Positions 1 to 6,795 of a DNA stretch of 15,318 nt are shown here, piece by piece (the first letter of the stretch is position 1; the number at the start of each line of letters is the position of its first letter). Origin of the DNA: Prolixibacteraceae bacterium (GTDB taxonomy: Bacteria > Bacteroidota > Bacteroidia > Bacteroidales > Prolixibacteraceae); assembly GCA_027858145.1 (NCBI GenBank), contig JAQIDF010000374.1:1-15318 (forward strand). The letters are read 5' to 3'. A program made the position numbers and the translations under genes. The notes under the pieces are model-generated. The model saw nothing but the letters and a program-made list of their open reading frames with translations. It was not told the DNA's origin and made no database searches.

Positions 1-341
1 CAGATAAGGTTATGGCCAACAATAAACATATTGTTCTTTTCGCCATATTCAATAAACTGATCGGCATTTTCGAAATTAAATTTGCCCTGCTCTGGCTGAA
101 TTAAAGCACTTTTCATGCAGTTTTCAGCTACAATCGAATTGAAATGCTTCCTGATCAGCATATCAGCAACAGAATCTTTACCAGAAGTCTGGTAGGGATT
201 AACCGCTACGCCCATCAGAAAATCATCTTGTAATGCGCTTTTTAATGTTGCTTCTTCCTTTTCTTCGAGATTACATGCGGTTAACACCACTATTGTGGCC
301 AACATTAACGACAATACTATTTTATTCCACTTTTTAGCCAT
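1..341 (-). CDS. GH10 endo-1,4-beta-xylanase lipoprotein, 5' part only (runs off left edge)
   Basis: The first 113 codons are present, starting at ATG 341. The N-terminus is a lipoprotein signal peptide: basic MAKKWNK, a hydrophobic core, then lipobox LTAC with Cys23. The acidic stretch NLEEKEE follows the cysteine, which is compatible with outer-membrane and possibly surface localisation. After it come hallmarks of the start of a GH10 barrel: FLMGVAVN at about residues 42-49, VAENCMKSALIQPEQGKFNF (the family's ENxMKw..xP..G.F.F block), an ADQFIEYGEKNN helix, and VGHNLI, which begins the GHtLvWH motif. GH10 enzymes cleave internal beta-1,4 bonds of xylan. The catalytic glutamates lie outside the window, so activity cannot be judged. 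The gene starts 11 nt after the stop of the upstream GPH symporter on the same strand and is probably co-transcribed with it. No Shine-Dalgarno sequence is seen. The family call is confident; the exact substrate is inferred. Confidence 0.88.
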   Translation of the reverse strand, partial: MAKKWNKIVLSLMLATIVVLTACNLEEKEEATLKSALQDDFLMGVAVNPYQTSGKDSVADMLIRKHFNSIVAENCMKSALIQPEQGKFNFENADQFIEYGEKNNMFIVGHNLI

Positions 342-352
342 AAAAGTAACGT

Positions 353-1837
353 TTAGTTATCAACTCGTCTTAACTCCAGCTCAGCCTGCATCTTCTCATT
401 GTATTCCTTCGAAATTTTATAGAATATAAGGGCTATAACACCAATAAAGAATGTTATGGCAGGTATAATACTTGCTGACAATTTAATTCCAAATAAAGCC
501 GATTCTGTTTGTTCCTGGTTAGCAACAAAACCAAAGCCATCGATAATACCACCACAAATTGCACCTCCAAGACCAAGTCCAAGTTTAAGGGCAAAAACAA
601 CACCTGCAAAAACGAAACCTGTAGCACGGCGATGGTTTTTATATTCAGAATAGTCGGCTACATCACCCATCATAGCCCAAAGCAACGGAATGGTAGGAGC
701 GTAAGCTAAACTTTTCAGTATATTGATTATAAATATCCCTTTAATGTTTTCGGGCGACACAAAGAAAAACATTGATGTAAACACAGCCGTTATCGCCAAA
801 CATATCATGAAAACTCTGCGTTTACCAAAAATATTCGACAAGAATGAAGACAATAACATTACACCGAGGAGGGTAACAAACTGTCCAAACATATTGAACA
901 AGCTAAATCCAACTGCAAATACATTGCTCAGGTCGCTTTGGGCAATTAATCCGAAAGCGTCAAGGAAAGTATGCCAAACACCATACGAATCACCATCAAC
1001 ATTTACTAATCCAAATAATTGCAAAAAGTTATAAAGTTCAGCTTTATCAACAACATAGTTAAAGTAGTACGACATACTACTTCCCCAAAGTGCCAGTGTA
1101 GTAAAAAGGAATAAGGTTAATATAAACATAGAACGCCAGGGGCTGTTCTTTATAATATCCCGAAAGTCTTGTTTTACATTCGACTTTTGCCCTACGGGTG
1201 GGTTAACACGTTCCCTTGTTGAAAAGAAAGTAACTAAGAAAAGCACCACAGCAATGCCAGCAAACAAGAATATGGTATAAAACCATCCTAATTGTTCGTT
1301 ACCCTGACCAAATTTAGCAACCAATGGCAAGGTTAAGCCCTGTACTACAAAAGTAGCAATAGTGGCTGTGATAAAGCGTATAGATGAAATACTGGTACGT
1401 TCTTTAATGTTGCTTGTCATTACACCACCCAATGAAGAATAAGGGGTGTTGTTAAATGAATACAGACTCATTAAAATAGTGTAACTTATACCGGCCCACA
1501 AAATCTTACCTCTCTCATTCAAATCGGGCGTTGTAAAAGCCAAAACGAAGAATACAGCAAAAGGAATGGCGGTCCATAAAATCCATGGACGATATTTACC
1601 CCAACGGGTATTCGTTTTGTCTGATAATATTCCGACAACGGGATCGACAAAAGCATCGAAAAAACGAGCAAACAATAAAATAAAACCGGCGGTTGTGGCT
1701 TTTATGCCAAACACGTCGGTATAAAAGTACATTTGGAACATCATCATCATCTGAAACACCAGGTTTGCAGATCCGTCGCCCAAACTGTAACCAATTTTTT
1801 CTCTTAACTTTAATTTCTGTGAAGCGGGTTTATTCAT
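353..1837 (-). CDS. GPH-family (MFS_2) sugar:cation symporter, XynP/YicJ-like
   Basis: This 494-residue inner-membrane transporter belongs to the glycoside-pentoside-hexuronide:cation symporter family, which imports oligosaccharides or glycosides with Na+ or H+. The N-terminal IGYSLGDGSANLVFQ (15-29) is typical. The signature between TM2 and TM3 is clear: DPVVGILSDKTNTRWGKYRP, residues 65-84. The C-terminal half carries the second family block MMGDVADYSEYKNHRRATG (389-407). About twelve hydrophobic segments are visible. Residues about 262-305 form a long, less hydrophobic stretch between two membrane segments, an apparent insertion relative to compact GPH proteins. The gene lies just upstream of a GH10 xylanase gene on the same strand, so xylo-oligosaccharide import is the best guess. 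Start ATG 1837 is preceded by an A-rich stretch (aaaccaaaaagaa) rather than a Shine-Dalgarno sequence, as is usual in Bacteroidota. The family is certain; the substrate is inferred from the neighbour. Confidence 0.92.
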   Translation of the reverse strand: MNKPASQKLKLREKIGYSLGDGSANLVFQMMMMFQMYFYTDVFGIKATTAGFILLFARFFDAFVDPVVGILSDKTNTRWGKYRPWILWTAIPFAVFFVLAFTTPDLNERGKILWAGISYTILMSLYSFNNTPYSSLGGVMTSNIKERTSISSIRFITATIATFVVQGLTLPLVAKFGQGNEQLGWFYTIFLFAGIAVVLFLVTFFSTRERVNPPVGQKSNVKQDFRDIIKNSPWRSMFILTLFLFTTLALWGSSMSYYFNYVVDKAELYNFLQLFGLVNVDGDSYGVWHTFLDAFGLIAQSDLSNVFAVGFSLFNMFGQFVTLLGVMLLSSFLSNIFGKRRVFMICLAITAVFTSMFFFVSPENIKGIFIINILKSLAYAPTIPLLWAMMGDVADYSEYKNHRRATGFVFAGVVFALKLGLGLGGAICGGIIDGFGFVANQEQTESALFGIKLSASIIPAITFFIGVIALIFYKISKEYNEKMQAELELRRVDN

Positions 1838-2307
1838 TTCTTTTTGGTTTTATTAATTGACGTTTCAATAGAATTACATAATAAATTATTTTAAGCACGT
1901 CAAATATAATCATTTATAATGTGAGTATTCACCTCCCCTATTTTCACAATTAAAGGGACAAAAAAACGTAAGCCCCAGAAATACCTTTGCAATAGGCTTT
2001 TTAAAAAACACATAAACACCTATCGTGTAAATTTTTCACCTTTTTTTGCTTAATATTTCATCTATTTTTTCTTGCTACGTTAATTATCAAACCTAGTAAA
2101 AACCCAAAGCACACGGATTTTACACCTTAAAAACAATGAGGCCAGATAAAAAATCCACTCCCGAAGATGGTCGTTTTTATATGATAATATTTCAGAATTA
2201 AAGAAATAATGTACTTTTGTTTCTTTAGAGTTTAAGAAAGCAAGATGAATATCCAGCATCTTTCAGTTATTATACCATAATGGAAATTTGCTATTAAAAC
2301 ATAGCTC
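1838..2307. promoter_or_regulatory. Divergent intergenic region between the GPH symporter and the mannosyltransferase
   Basis: This 470-base AT-rich stretch has no convincing gene. It must hold promoters for the leftward xylan unit and the rightward mannosyltransferase. Visible features are: CAAATATA at 1901-1908, which on the minus strand reads TATATTTG, a match to the -7 consensus TAnnTTTG, but no clear -33 partner was found; a near-palindrome gtgagtattcac at 1921-1932 (10 of 12 positions symmetric); and two copies of TTTTCAC at 1941-1947 and 2033-2039, each with CACC a short distance to its left (1930-1933 and 2017-2020). These could be operator half-sites for the sugar regulator, but that is inference from position. 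The only small ORF that reads at all like protein is a 21-codon one at 2136-2201. Confidence 0.45.
2190..2219 (+). promoter_or_regulatory. Candidate Bacteroidota-type promoter for the mannosyltransferase gene
   Basis: TACTTTTG at 2212-2219 is an exact match to the -7 consensus TAnnTTTG known from Bacteroidota housekeeping promoters. TTTC at 2190-2193 matches three of four bases of the -33 box TTTG, with an 18-nt spacer. Transcription would start around 2225, giving an untranslated leader of about 80 nt before the ATG at 2308. This is a pattern match only. Confidence 0.35.
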
Positions 2308-3048
2308 ATGAAAGAGAATATTGTAATTATTCCTACATACAAGGAAAAAGAAAACATAGAAAAAATCATACGATATGTTTTCAAATTACCTGTAGTTTTT
2401 CACATTTTAATTATTGATGATAACTCACCTGATGGCACAGCCGACATTGTAAAAAAATTAATGCAGGAGTTTCCTGACAAATTACACATGATCGAACGGC
2501 CTGGTAAATTAGGTTTAGGAACTGCATATATCACCGGTTTTAAGTGGTCTTTGGAGCAGGGTTATCAGTACATTTTCGAAATGGATGCCGACTTCTCACA
2601 TAACCCCGATGACCTTGTTAATTTGTATGAAGCCTGTAAAAATGGTGCCGACATGTCGATCGGTTCACGCTATATTAGCGGAATTAATGTGGTAAACTGG
2701 CCCCTTAAGCGGGTACTCATGTCGTATTTTGCATCGTTTTATGTCCGGATAATCACGGGCATGAATGTTCATGACTCAACCGCTGGCTTTGTTTGTTATT
2801 CGAGACGGGTTCTCGCAAACATCGACCTCGACGATATTCGTATGAAAGGATATGGATTTCAGATTGAAATGAAATTCACAACATGGAAATATAAATATAA
2901 AATAAAAGAAGTACCCATCATATTTATCGACCGTCAGGAGGGAACTTCAAAAATGAGCGGAGGCATATTCAGTGAAGCTCTTTTTGGTGTTTTGAAAATG
3001 AAATGGCAAAGCTTTTATAAAAAATACAACCAAAAACTTTCGGCATAA
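2308..3048 (+). CDS. Polyprenol-phosphate mannosyltransferase (DPM1-like GT2)
   Basis: This 246-residue GT-A fold glycosyltransferase resembles the catalytic DPM1/Ppm1 domain. That family transfers mannose from GDP-mannose to a polyprenol phosphate at the inner face of the cytoplasmic membrane. Motifs in order: IIPTYKEKENI (7-17) at the nucleotide-binding strand; IIDDNSPDGTAD (35-46); GLGTAYITGF (69-78); EMDADFSHNP (91-100), whose DAD (93-95) is the metal-binding DxD equivalent; IGSRYI (118-123); the acceptor-side block STAGFVCYSRRVL (157-169); and FIDRQEGTSKMS (206-217), the typical F..R..G.SKM ending. There is no C-terminal membrane domain, so it is the short, soluble or peripheral form. 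The start at ATG 2308 gives the correct N-terminus for the family. The gene ends just before an intrinsic terminator that separates it from pyrC. Polyprenol-P-glucose or another sugar donor role is possible; mannose is the usual annotation. Confidence 0.88.
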   Translation: MKENIVIIPTYKEKENIEKIIRYVFKLPVVFHILIIDDNSPDGTADIVKKLMQEFPDKLHMIERPGKLGLGTAYITGFKWSLEQGYQYIFEMDADFSHNPDDLVNLYEACKNGADMSIGSRYISGINVVNWPLKRVLMSYFASFYVRIITGMNVHDSTAGFVCYSRRVLANIDLDDIRMKGYGFQIEMKFTTWKYKYKIKEVPIIFIDRQEGTSKMSGGIFSEALFGVLKMKWQSFYKKYNQKLSA

Positions 3049-3052
3049 TTTG

Positions 3053-3084
3053 AACAGCCCCGTTATTGGGGCTGTTTTGTTTTA
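3053..3084 (+). terminator. Strong intrinsic terminator between the mannosyltransferase gene and pyrC
   Basis: A perfect 9-bp stem AACAGCCCC (3053-3061) / GGGGCTGTT (3068-3076) closes a 6-nt loop and is followed by a T-rich run, ttgtttta. It starts four bases after the mannosyltransferase stop codon. It also lies inside the extended reading frame that a TTG start at 3050 would give to pyrC, which argues against that start. Its right end is only about 17 nt from the pyrC ATG. Confidence 0.85.
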
Positions 3085-3100
3085 CGTAAACTCTAAACCC

Positions 3101-4432
3101 ATGAAAACATTAATTTATAACGCAACAATTATCAATGAGAACCAAAAAACAAGGGGCAGTGTTCTTATTGAAAATGAACAAATTGTTGACATTTTAACCG
3201 ATAATGATGTACTCCCTAATGATGCACATGTAATTGATGCAACAGACTTACTTCTTCTACCCGGCGTAATCGATGATCAGGTACACTTCAGGGATCCGGG
3301 CCTTACGCATAAAGCCGATATTTATACCGAAGCCAGGGCTGCTGTTGCCGGCGGGGTTACTTCGTATATGGAAATGCCCAACACCATACCCCAAACAACA
3401 ACCATCGAATTACTGGAAGAAAAGTTTACAAAAGCCGGCGAAAAATCGCTTGCAAACTTTTCATTTTATATTGGTGCCACCAACGACAACATTAACGAAG
3501 TTTTAAAGGCTGACCCTAAAAATGTATGTGGCATAAAATGTTTCATGGGCTCATCAACGGGTAATATGCTTGTAGAAGGAAAACCCCTTGAAGAACTTTT
3601 TGAAAAAGCTCACATGTTAGTAGCCACACACTGTGAAGAAGAATCGATTATTAAAGAAAACAGTGAAAAGTACCTTGCCCGCTACGGAGAAGATCTTCCG
3701 ATTAAATATCATCCCGAAATAAGAAGTGCTGAAGCTTGTTACATATCGTCTTCAAAAGCTGTACAACTGGCAAAAAAATATAGTACACGACTACATATTC
3801 TTCATTTATCAACAGCCCGCGAAATGGCGTTGTTTGAGAAAGGCGCCCCCGATAAGAAGAATATTACTGCCGAAGTATGTGTACATCACCTTTGGTTTGA
3901 CGATCGTGACTATGAAAAGACAGGGGCGAAAATAAAATGGAACCCAGCAGTTAAAACGGCGGAAGACAAAGAAGCCCTCAGGGATGCTTTAAAATCAGAT
4001 ATACTTGATGTGGTTGCTACCGACCATGCACCGCACACTATTGAAGAAAAGGAAAACACTTATTTTAAATGCCCTTCGGGCGGCCCGCTTGTTCAACATT
4101 CATTATCCGTTATGCTTGAAATGGTAAGCCAGGGAATTTTCACTTACGAGCAAGCTGTAAATAAAATGTGCCATGCCCCGGCAAAACTATTCGGAGTTAA
4201 AGAAAGAGGTTACATCCGAAAAGGTTATAAAGCCGATCTTGTGCTGGTATCGCCGCGTAATGCATGGAAAGTTAACCATGATAATATTGAATACAAATGC
4301 AAATGGTCGCCATTTGAAGGTACAACTTTCAATCATAAAGTTGAATATACTTTTGTAAACGGACATTTAGCCTACCGCAAAGGCATTTTTGATGAAAGCA
4401 AAAAAGGACAACGTCTTACTTTTTCACGTTAA
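3101..4432 (+). CDS. pyrC: Dihydroorotase (class I type), pyrimidine biosynthesis
   Basis: This 443-residue amidohydrolase cyclises N-carbamoyl-aspartate to dihydroorotate, the third step of UMP synthesis, in the cytosol. The ATG at 3101 is chosen because MKTLIYNATIIN is the normal N-terminus; an in-frame TTG at 3050 would add 17 residues encoded by the terminator hairpin. Motifs: LPGVIDDQVHFRDPG (53-67), GGVTSYMEMPNT (84-95), GIKCFMGSSTGNM (144-156), THCEEE (176-181), HILHLST (232-238), and VATDHAPH (305-312) with the catalytic Asp308. The first metal loop reads DDQVH instead of the common D-x-H-x-H, so the first histidine is Gln60; as far as I recall this variant is frequent in Bacteroidota dihydroorotases. 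A related hydantoinase/allantoinase role is less likely given the match along the whole length. The gene converges on cheB with three bases between stop codons. Confidence 0.9.
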   Translation: MKTLIYNATIINENQKTRGSVLIENEQIVDILTDNDVLPNDAHVIDATDLLLLPGVIDDQVHFRDPGLTHKADIYTEARAAVAGGVTSYMEMPNTIPQTTTIELLEEKFTKAGEKSLANFSFYIGATNDNINEVLKADPKNVCGIKCFMGSSTGNMLVEGKPLEELFEKAHMLVATHCEEESIIKENSEKYLARYGEDLPIKYHPEIRSAEACYISSSKAVQLAKKYSTRLHILHLSTAREMALFEKGAPDKKNITAEVCVHHLWFDDRDYEKTGAKIKWNPAVKTAEDKEALRDALKSDILDVVATDHAPHTIEEKENTYFKCPSGGPLVQHSLSVMLEMVSQGIFTYEQAVNKMCHAPAKLFGVKERGYIRKGYKADLVLVSPRNAWKVNHDNIEYKCKWSPFEGTTFNHKVEYTFVNGHLAYRKGIFDESKKGQRLTFSR

Positions 4433-4448
4433 TGTTTAACGTTTTTTA
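4426..4448 (+). terminator. Small hairpin plus T-run spanning both stop codons of pyrC and cheB
   Basis: A perfect 7-bp inverted repeat ACGTTAA (4426-4432) / TTAACGT (4436-4442) with a 3-nt loop is followed by a run of T on the plus strand (tttttat). The left arm contains the pyrC TAA, and the right arm contains the complement of the cheB TAA. The tract favours termination of the pyrC transcript only; on the minus strand the hairpin is followed by A rather than T. The stem is short and AT-rich, so efficiency is doubtful. Confidence 0.5.
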
Positions 4449-5503
4449 TACTTGTCAATCAAGTAATCGGGTATCTTTTGCAACGAAAGTTCAATGTTAT
4501 GGGCATTTAGTTTAAATGCCTGAAACGGCATCCCATAAACCACCGACGATTTTTCATCCTGGACAATAGTAAATGCACCAGCTTTTTTCATGTTAAGCAA
4601 GCCTATGGAACCATCAGCTCCCATACCGGTTAAAATAATTCCGGTAGCCCGGTTTTTTGCAACCTTTGCCACAGAATCGAACAACACATCAACCGATGGC
4701 TTGTGCCGGTTAACAGGCTCAGAATCTACCACTGAAGCACGGTAGTTTCCGGCTGTACCAACCAACTCCATTTGGAAACCTCCGGGAGCGATCAATACGC
4801 GCCCCTGGTAAAGACGGTCGCCATTTTCAGCTTCTTTAACTTCAAGCTGGCAAATATCGTTCAGCCGGTTGGCAAAAAGTTTAGTAAACCCTTTAGGCAT
4901 ATGTTGGGTTATCAAAACACCGGGCATATCGGCCGGTAATCGCCTTAATATAAATTCAATAGCAGTTGTTCCGCCTGCCGAAGCTCCAATTGCAATTATT
5001 TCGGTAGTTTTAACAATAACAGGTGCTTTGGGCTGAACTTGCTTTATTCCGGATAAATCGACCAACAATTTTTGTTTTTGGCGCATGTTGGCCTGCGAGG
5101 CACCTTTTACTTTATCACAAACAAAACTGTAAAAATCGTAAAGGTTTGTATTCGATTTTAAGTTTTCAGGTTTATGTATAATGTCTATTGCCCCCTTATG
5201 GAAAGCATCTAAACAAACTTCTTTATTTCCTTTGGTAATACTTGAAACAATAATCACCGGAATAGGGTGCTTTTGCATCAATTTGTCGAGAAAAGTGAGC
5301 CCGTCCATTTTAGGCATTTCAATGTCGAGCGTAATTACATCAGGTATATCTTTTTCAATTATATCAATTGCTTCAAAAGCGTCAGCCGCAGTACCAATCA
5401 AATCGAGCTCAATATCCGATTCAACGGCATTGGCAAGTACACGCCTGAAGATAACAGAATCGTCTACAACCAGAACTTTTATTCTTTTTTTACTTACTCC
5501 CAT
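4436..5503 (-). CDS. cheB: CheB, receptor-glutamate methylesterase/glutamine deamidase
   Basis: This 355-residue protein removes methyl groups from chemoreceptor glutamates and can deamidate glutamines, resetting CheA activity. An N-terminal receiver domain (about 8-125) has the acidic pair Asp14/Asp15 in VVDDS, phosphoacceptor Asp60 in TLDIEMPKMDG, and Lys111 in IHKP. A linker follows, then the methylesterase domain (about 165-350) with the catalytic triad visible as Ser175 in IGASAGGT, His201 in TQHMP and Asp297 in GMGADGS. The length is normal and all active residues are present. Start: ATG 5503 is preferred to the adjacent GTG at 5506; it lies 13 nt after the cheD stop, with a weak purine-rich stretch (aaaaggga) upstream. 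It is the last gene of the cheA-W-R-RR-D-B operon, so its phosphorylation by the CheA encoded in the same operon is expected. Confidence 0.95.
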   Translation of the reverse strand: MGVSKKRIKVLVVDDSVIFRRVLANAVESDIELDLIGTAADAFEAIDIIEKDIPDVITLDIEMPKMDGLTFLDKLMQKHPIPVIIVSSITKGNKEVCLDAFHKGAIDIIHKPENLKSNTNLYDFYSFVCDKVKGASQANMRQKQKLLVDLSGIKQVQPKAPVIVKTTEIIAIGASAGGTTAIEFILRRLPADMPGVLITQHMPKGFTKLFANRLNDICQLEVKEAENGDRLYQGRVLIAPGGFQMELVGTAGNYRASVVDSEPVNRHKPSVDVLFDSVAKVAKNRATGIILTGMGADGSIGLLNMKKAGAFTIVQDEKSSVVYGMPFQAFKLNAHNIELSLQKIPDYLIDKYKKR

Positions 5504-5516
5504 CACTTACAATCCC

Positions 5517-5981
5517 TTAAAAGTTAATATTTTTAATCAAATCAACTTTAACATAACCCGTTTGCGGATCGAACAATATTTTACGTCCGATTTTCCCCCC
5601 AAGTTCTTCTTCCACAATAGGTATGTGTAACTCTTTAAGTTTTTGCCTTGCCACCTCAATATTTCGTTTTCCGATGTTAAAACCTGATGTTTCGAAATTC
5701 AGCAAACTGGCACCACCATACATTTTTGCAACAAGTCGTCTTTTTACAGCTCCTGATAAAATTGTTTTATCGTGCAGCTCGGTAACAGCAACATCTCCGT
5801 AGCGAACATCAGGTGCCCCCTTATTGTTCCAGTTGGGCAACAAATAATGGTTAACACCACCAATTTTTGATTGCTCATCCCAGAGGACAACTGCTACGCA
5901 AGAGCCCAAAATGGTAAACACTTTTGTATCACCCGAGACAATTGCCAATTCTCCTTGTTTTAAATATTTTATCTTATCCAA
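5517..5981 (-). CDS. cheD: CheD, chemoreceptor glutamine deamidase
   Basis: This 154-residue protein converts specific glutamines in chemoreceptors to glutamates, creating methylation sites; in other bacteria it also partners with CheC. The catalytic cysteine and histidine are seen as Cys28 in ILGSCVAVVLWD and His45 in IGGVNHYLLP, with the 17-residue spacing usual for the family. The nearby Thr23 is a candidate for the third active residue. The motifs YGDVAVTEL and FNIGKRNIE (the family's IG.rN) follow. No ATG is available: the reading frame opens with TTG at 5981, 9 nt after the TAG of the response regulator gene, and that TAG is in the same frame, so no other start is possible except through readthrough. 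No cheC or cheX gene is present nearby. CheD with CheB and CheR gives a full receptor-modification set. Confidence 0.93.
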   Translation of the reverse strand: MDKIKYLKQGELAIVSGDTKVFTILGSCVAVVLWDEQSKIGGVNHYLLPNWNNKGAPDVRYGDVAVTELHDKTILSGAVKRRLVAKMYGGASLLNFETSGFNIGKRNIEVARQKLKELHIPIVEEELGGKIGRKILFDPQTGYVKVDLIKNINF

Positions 5982-5990
5982 ACCAACAGG

Positions 5991-6791
5991 CTACAAAAGT
6001 TTTTCTCTTAATATTTCGAGTGTAAAGGGCTTTACAAGGTAATCATCCATGCCACTATCATAACACCGCTTTACACTTTCATCCGACTCATTGGCCGTTA
6101 TAGCTATAATTTTTGAACGGTTACGGCCAGCTTTTTCTTCGTTTTCTCTTATTTTGACCGTGGCCTCAGTACCATCCATTCCCGGCATATAAATATCCAT
6201 AAGAATATAACGATATTCATTTTCAGTTGCCAGATCAACAGACATTTGGCCATTTGAGGCAACATCATGTTCAAAGCCAAGCTTCGATATAAACATACCT
6301 AATACTTTTTGATTCAGAGGATTATCTTCAACCAAAAGAACTTTGTTCGTTTGAGGCTCATCACTTTCTGCTTCGGGCTCACTATTTATATTCAAAGACT
6401 GTGGTTCACTTTTTTCTTTACCCTTCAGCTGGTCTAACCTGAGCTTAAATTCAACCGGGTCGAAAGGTAAGCGAATAATCTCAAAGCGTTTATTGAACTT
6501 CAACAAACGTACATCAAGCTTTACAGCTTCATCAAAAACAAATAAAACAGGTACGTCATCAATATCCTTCTCCGAAGAAAGACTTTTTATAAAGTCGATT
6601 CCATCTTTGCCATTCTCACCACAATTAATTACAAAAAAATCGAAATCAAAAGCTTTTGCCCTTAAGACACCGGTTTTTGGTGATATTGTTTTGGTTACCA
6701 CATGACCATGCTTTTCAAGCTCTTTTTGAATTTTTTCAACTACCGGAAGCTGTTCTTCAATTATTAAGGTTTTAATTTCTTTCATACTCAT
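5991..6791 (-). CDS. Double-receiver response regulator (degenerate REC + canonical REC) of the Che operon
   Basis: This 266-residue protein is made of two receiver domains and no recognisable output domain. REC1 (about 6-125) keeps the fold pattern but not the chemistry: the acidic pair is Glu12/Glu13; aligning GENGKDG with the usual MPGMDG places Asn56 where the phosphorylated Asp should be; and the Lys before Pro-Phe is Leu108 (RLPFDP). A charged linker (about 126-148) follows. REC2 (150-266) is intact: Glu155/Asp156 in LVEDN, phosphoacceptor Asp199 in LMDIYMPGMDG, Thr232 in ITAN, and Lys254 in VKPF. Start: ATG 6791 lies 4 nt after the cheR stop; an upstream GTG at 6818 would overlap cheR and is less likely (an ATG at 6785 is also possible). 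Its place between cheR and cheD suggests that CheA phosphorylates REC2. It could be the motility output, a phosphate sink, or an adaptor that docks by REC1. Confidence 0.85.
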   Translation of the reverse strand: MSMKEIKTLIIEEQLPVVEKIQKELEKHGHVVTKTISPKTGVLRAKAFDFDFFVINCGENGKDGIDFIKSLSSEKDIDDVPVLFVFDEAVKLDVRLLKFNKRFEIIRLPFDPVEFKLRLDQLKGKEKSEPQSLNINSEPEAESDEPQTNKVLLVEDNPLNQKVLGMFISKLGFEHDVASNGQMSVDLATENEYRYILMDIYMPGMDGTEATVKIRENEEKAGRNRSKIIAITANESDESVKRCYDSGMDDYLVKPFTLEILREKLL

Positions 6792-6795
6792 ATCG

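Noticed and set aside
2136..2201. 21-codon ORF beginning MRPDKKSTPEDG on the plus strand
   Set aside because: It reads plausibly like protein but is very short, has no ribosome site, and lies upstream of the promoter candidate for the next gene; chance cannot be excluded.
3050..3100. N-terminal extension of pyrC from TTG 3050
   Set aside because: It would translate the intrinsic terminator hairpin and adds residues before the normal family start at ATG 3101.
5181..5630. Plus-strand ORF of 149 codons over cheB/cheD
   Set aside because: It is the antisense shadow of two well-supported genes, with low-complexity Ser/Ile-rich translation.
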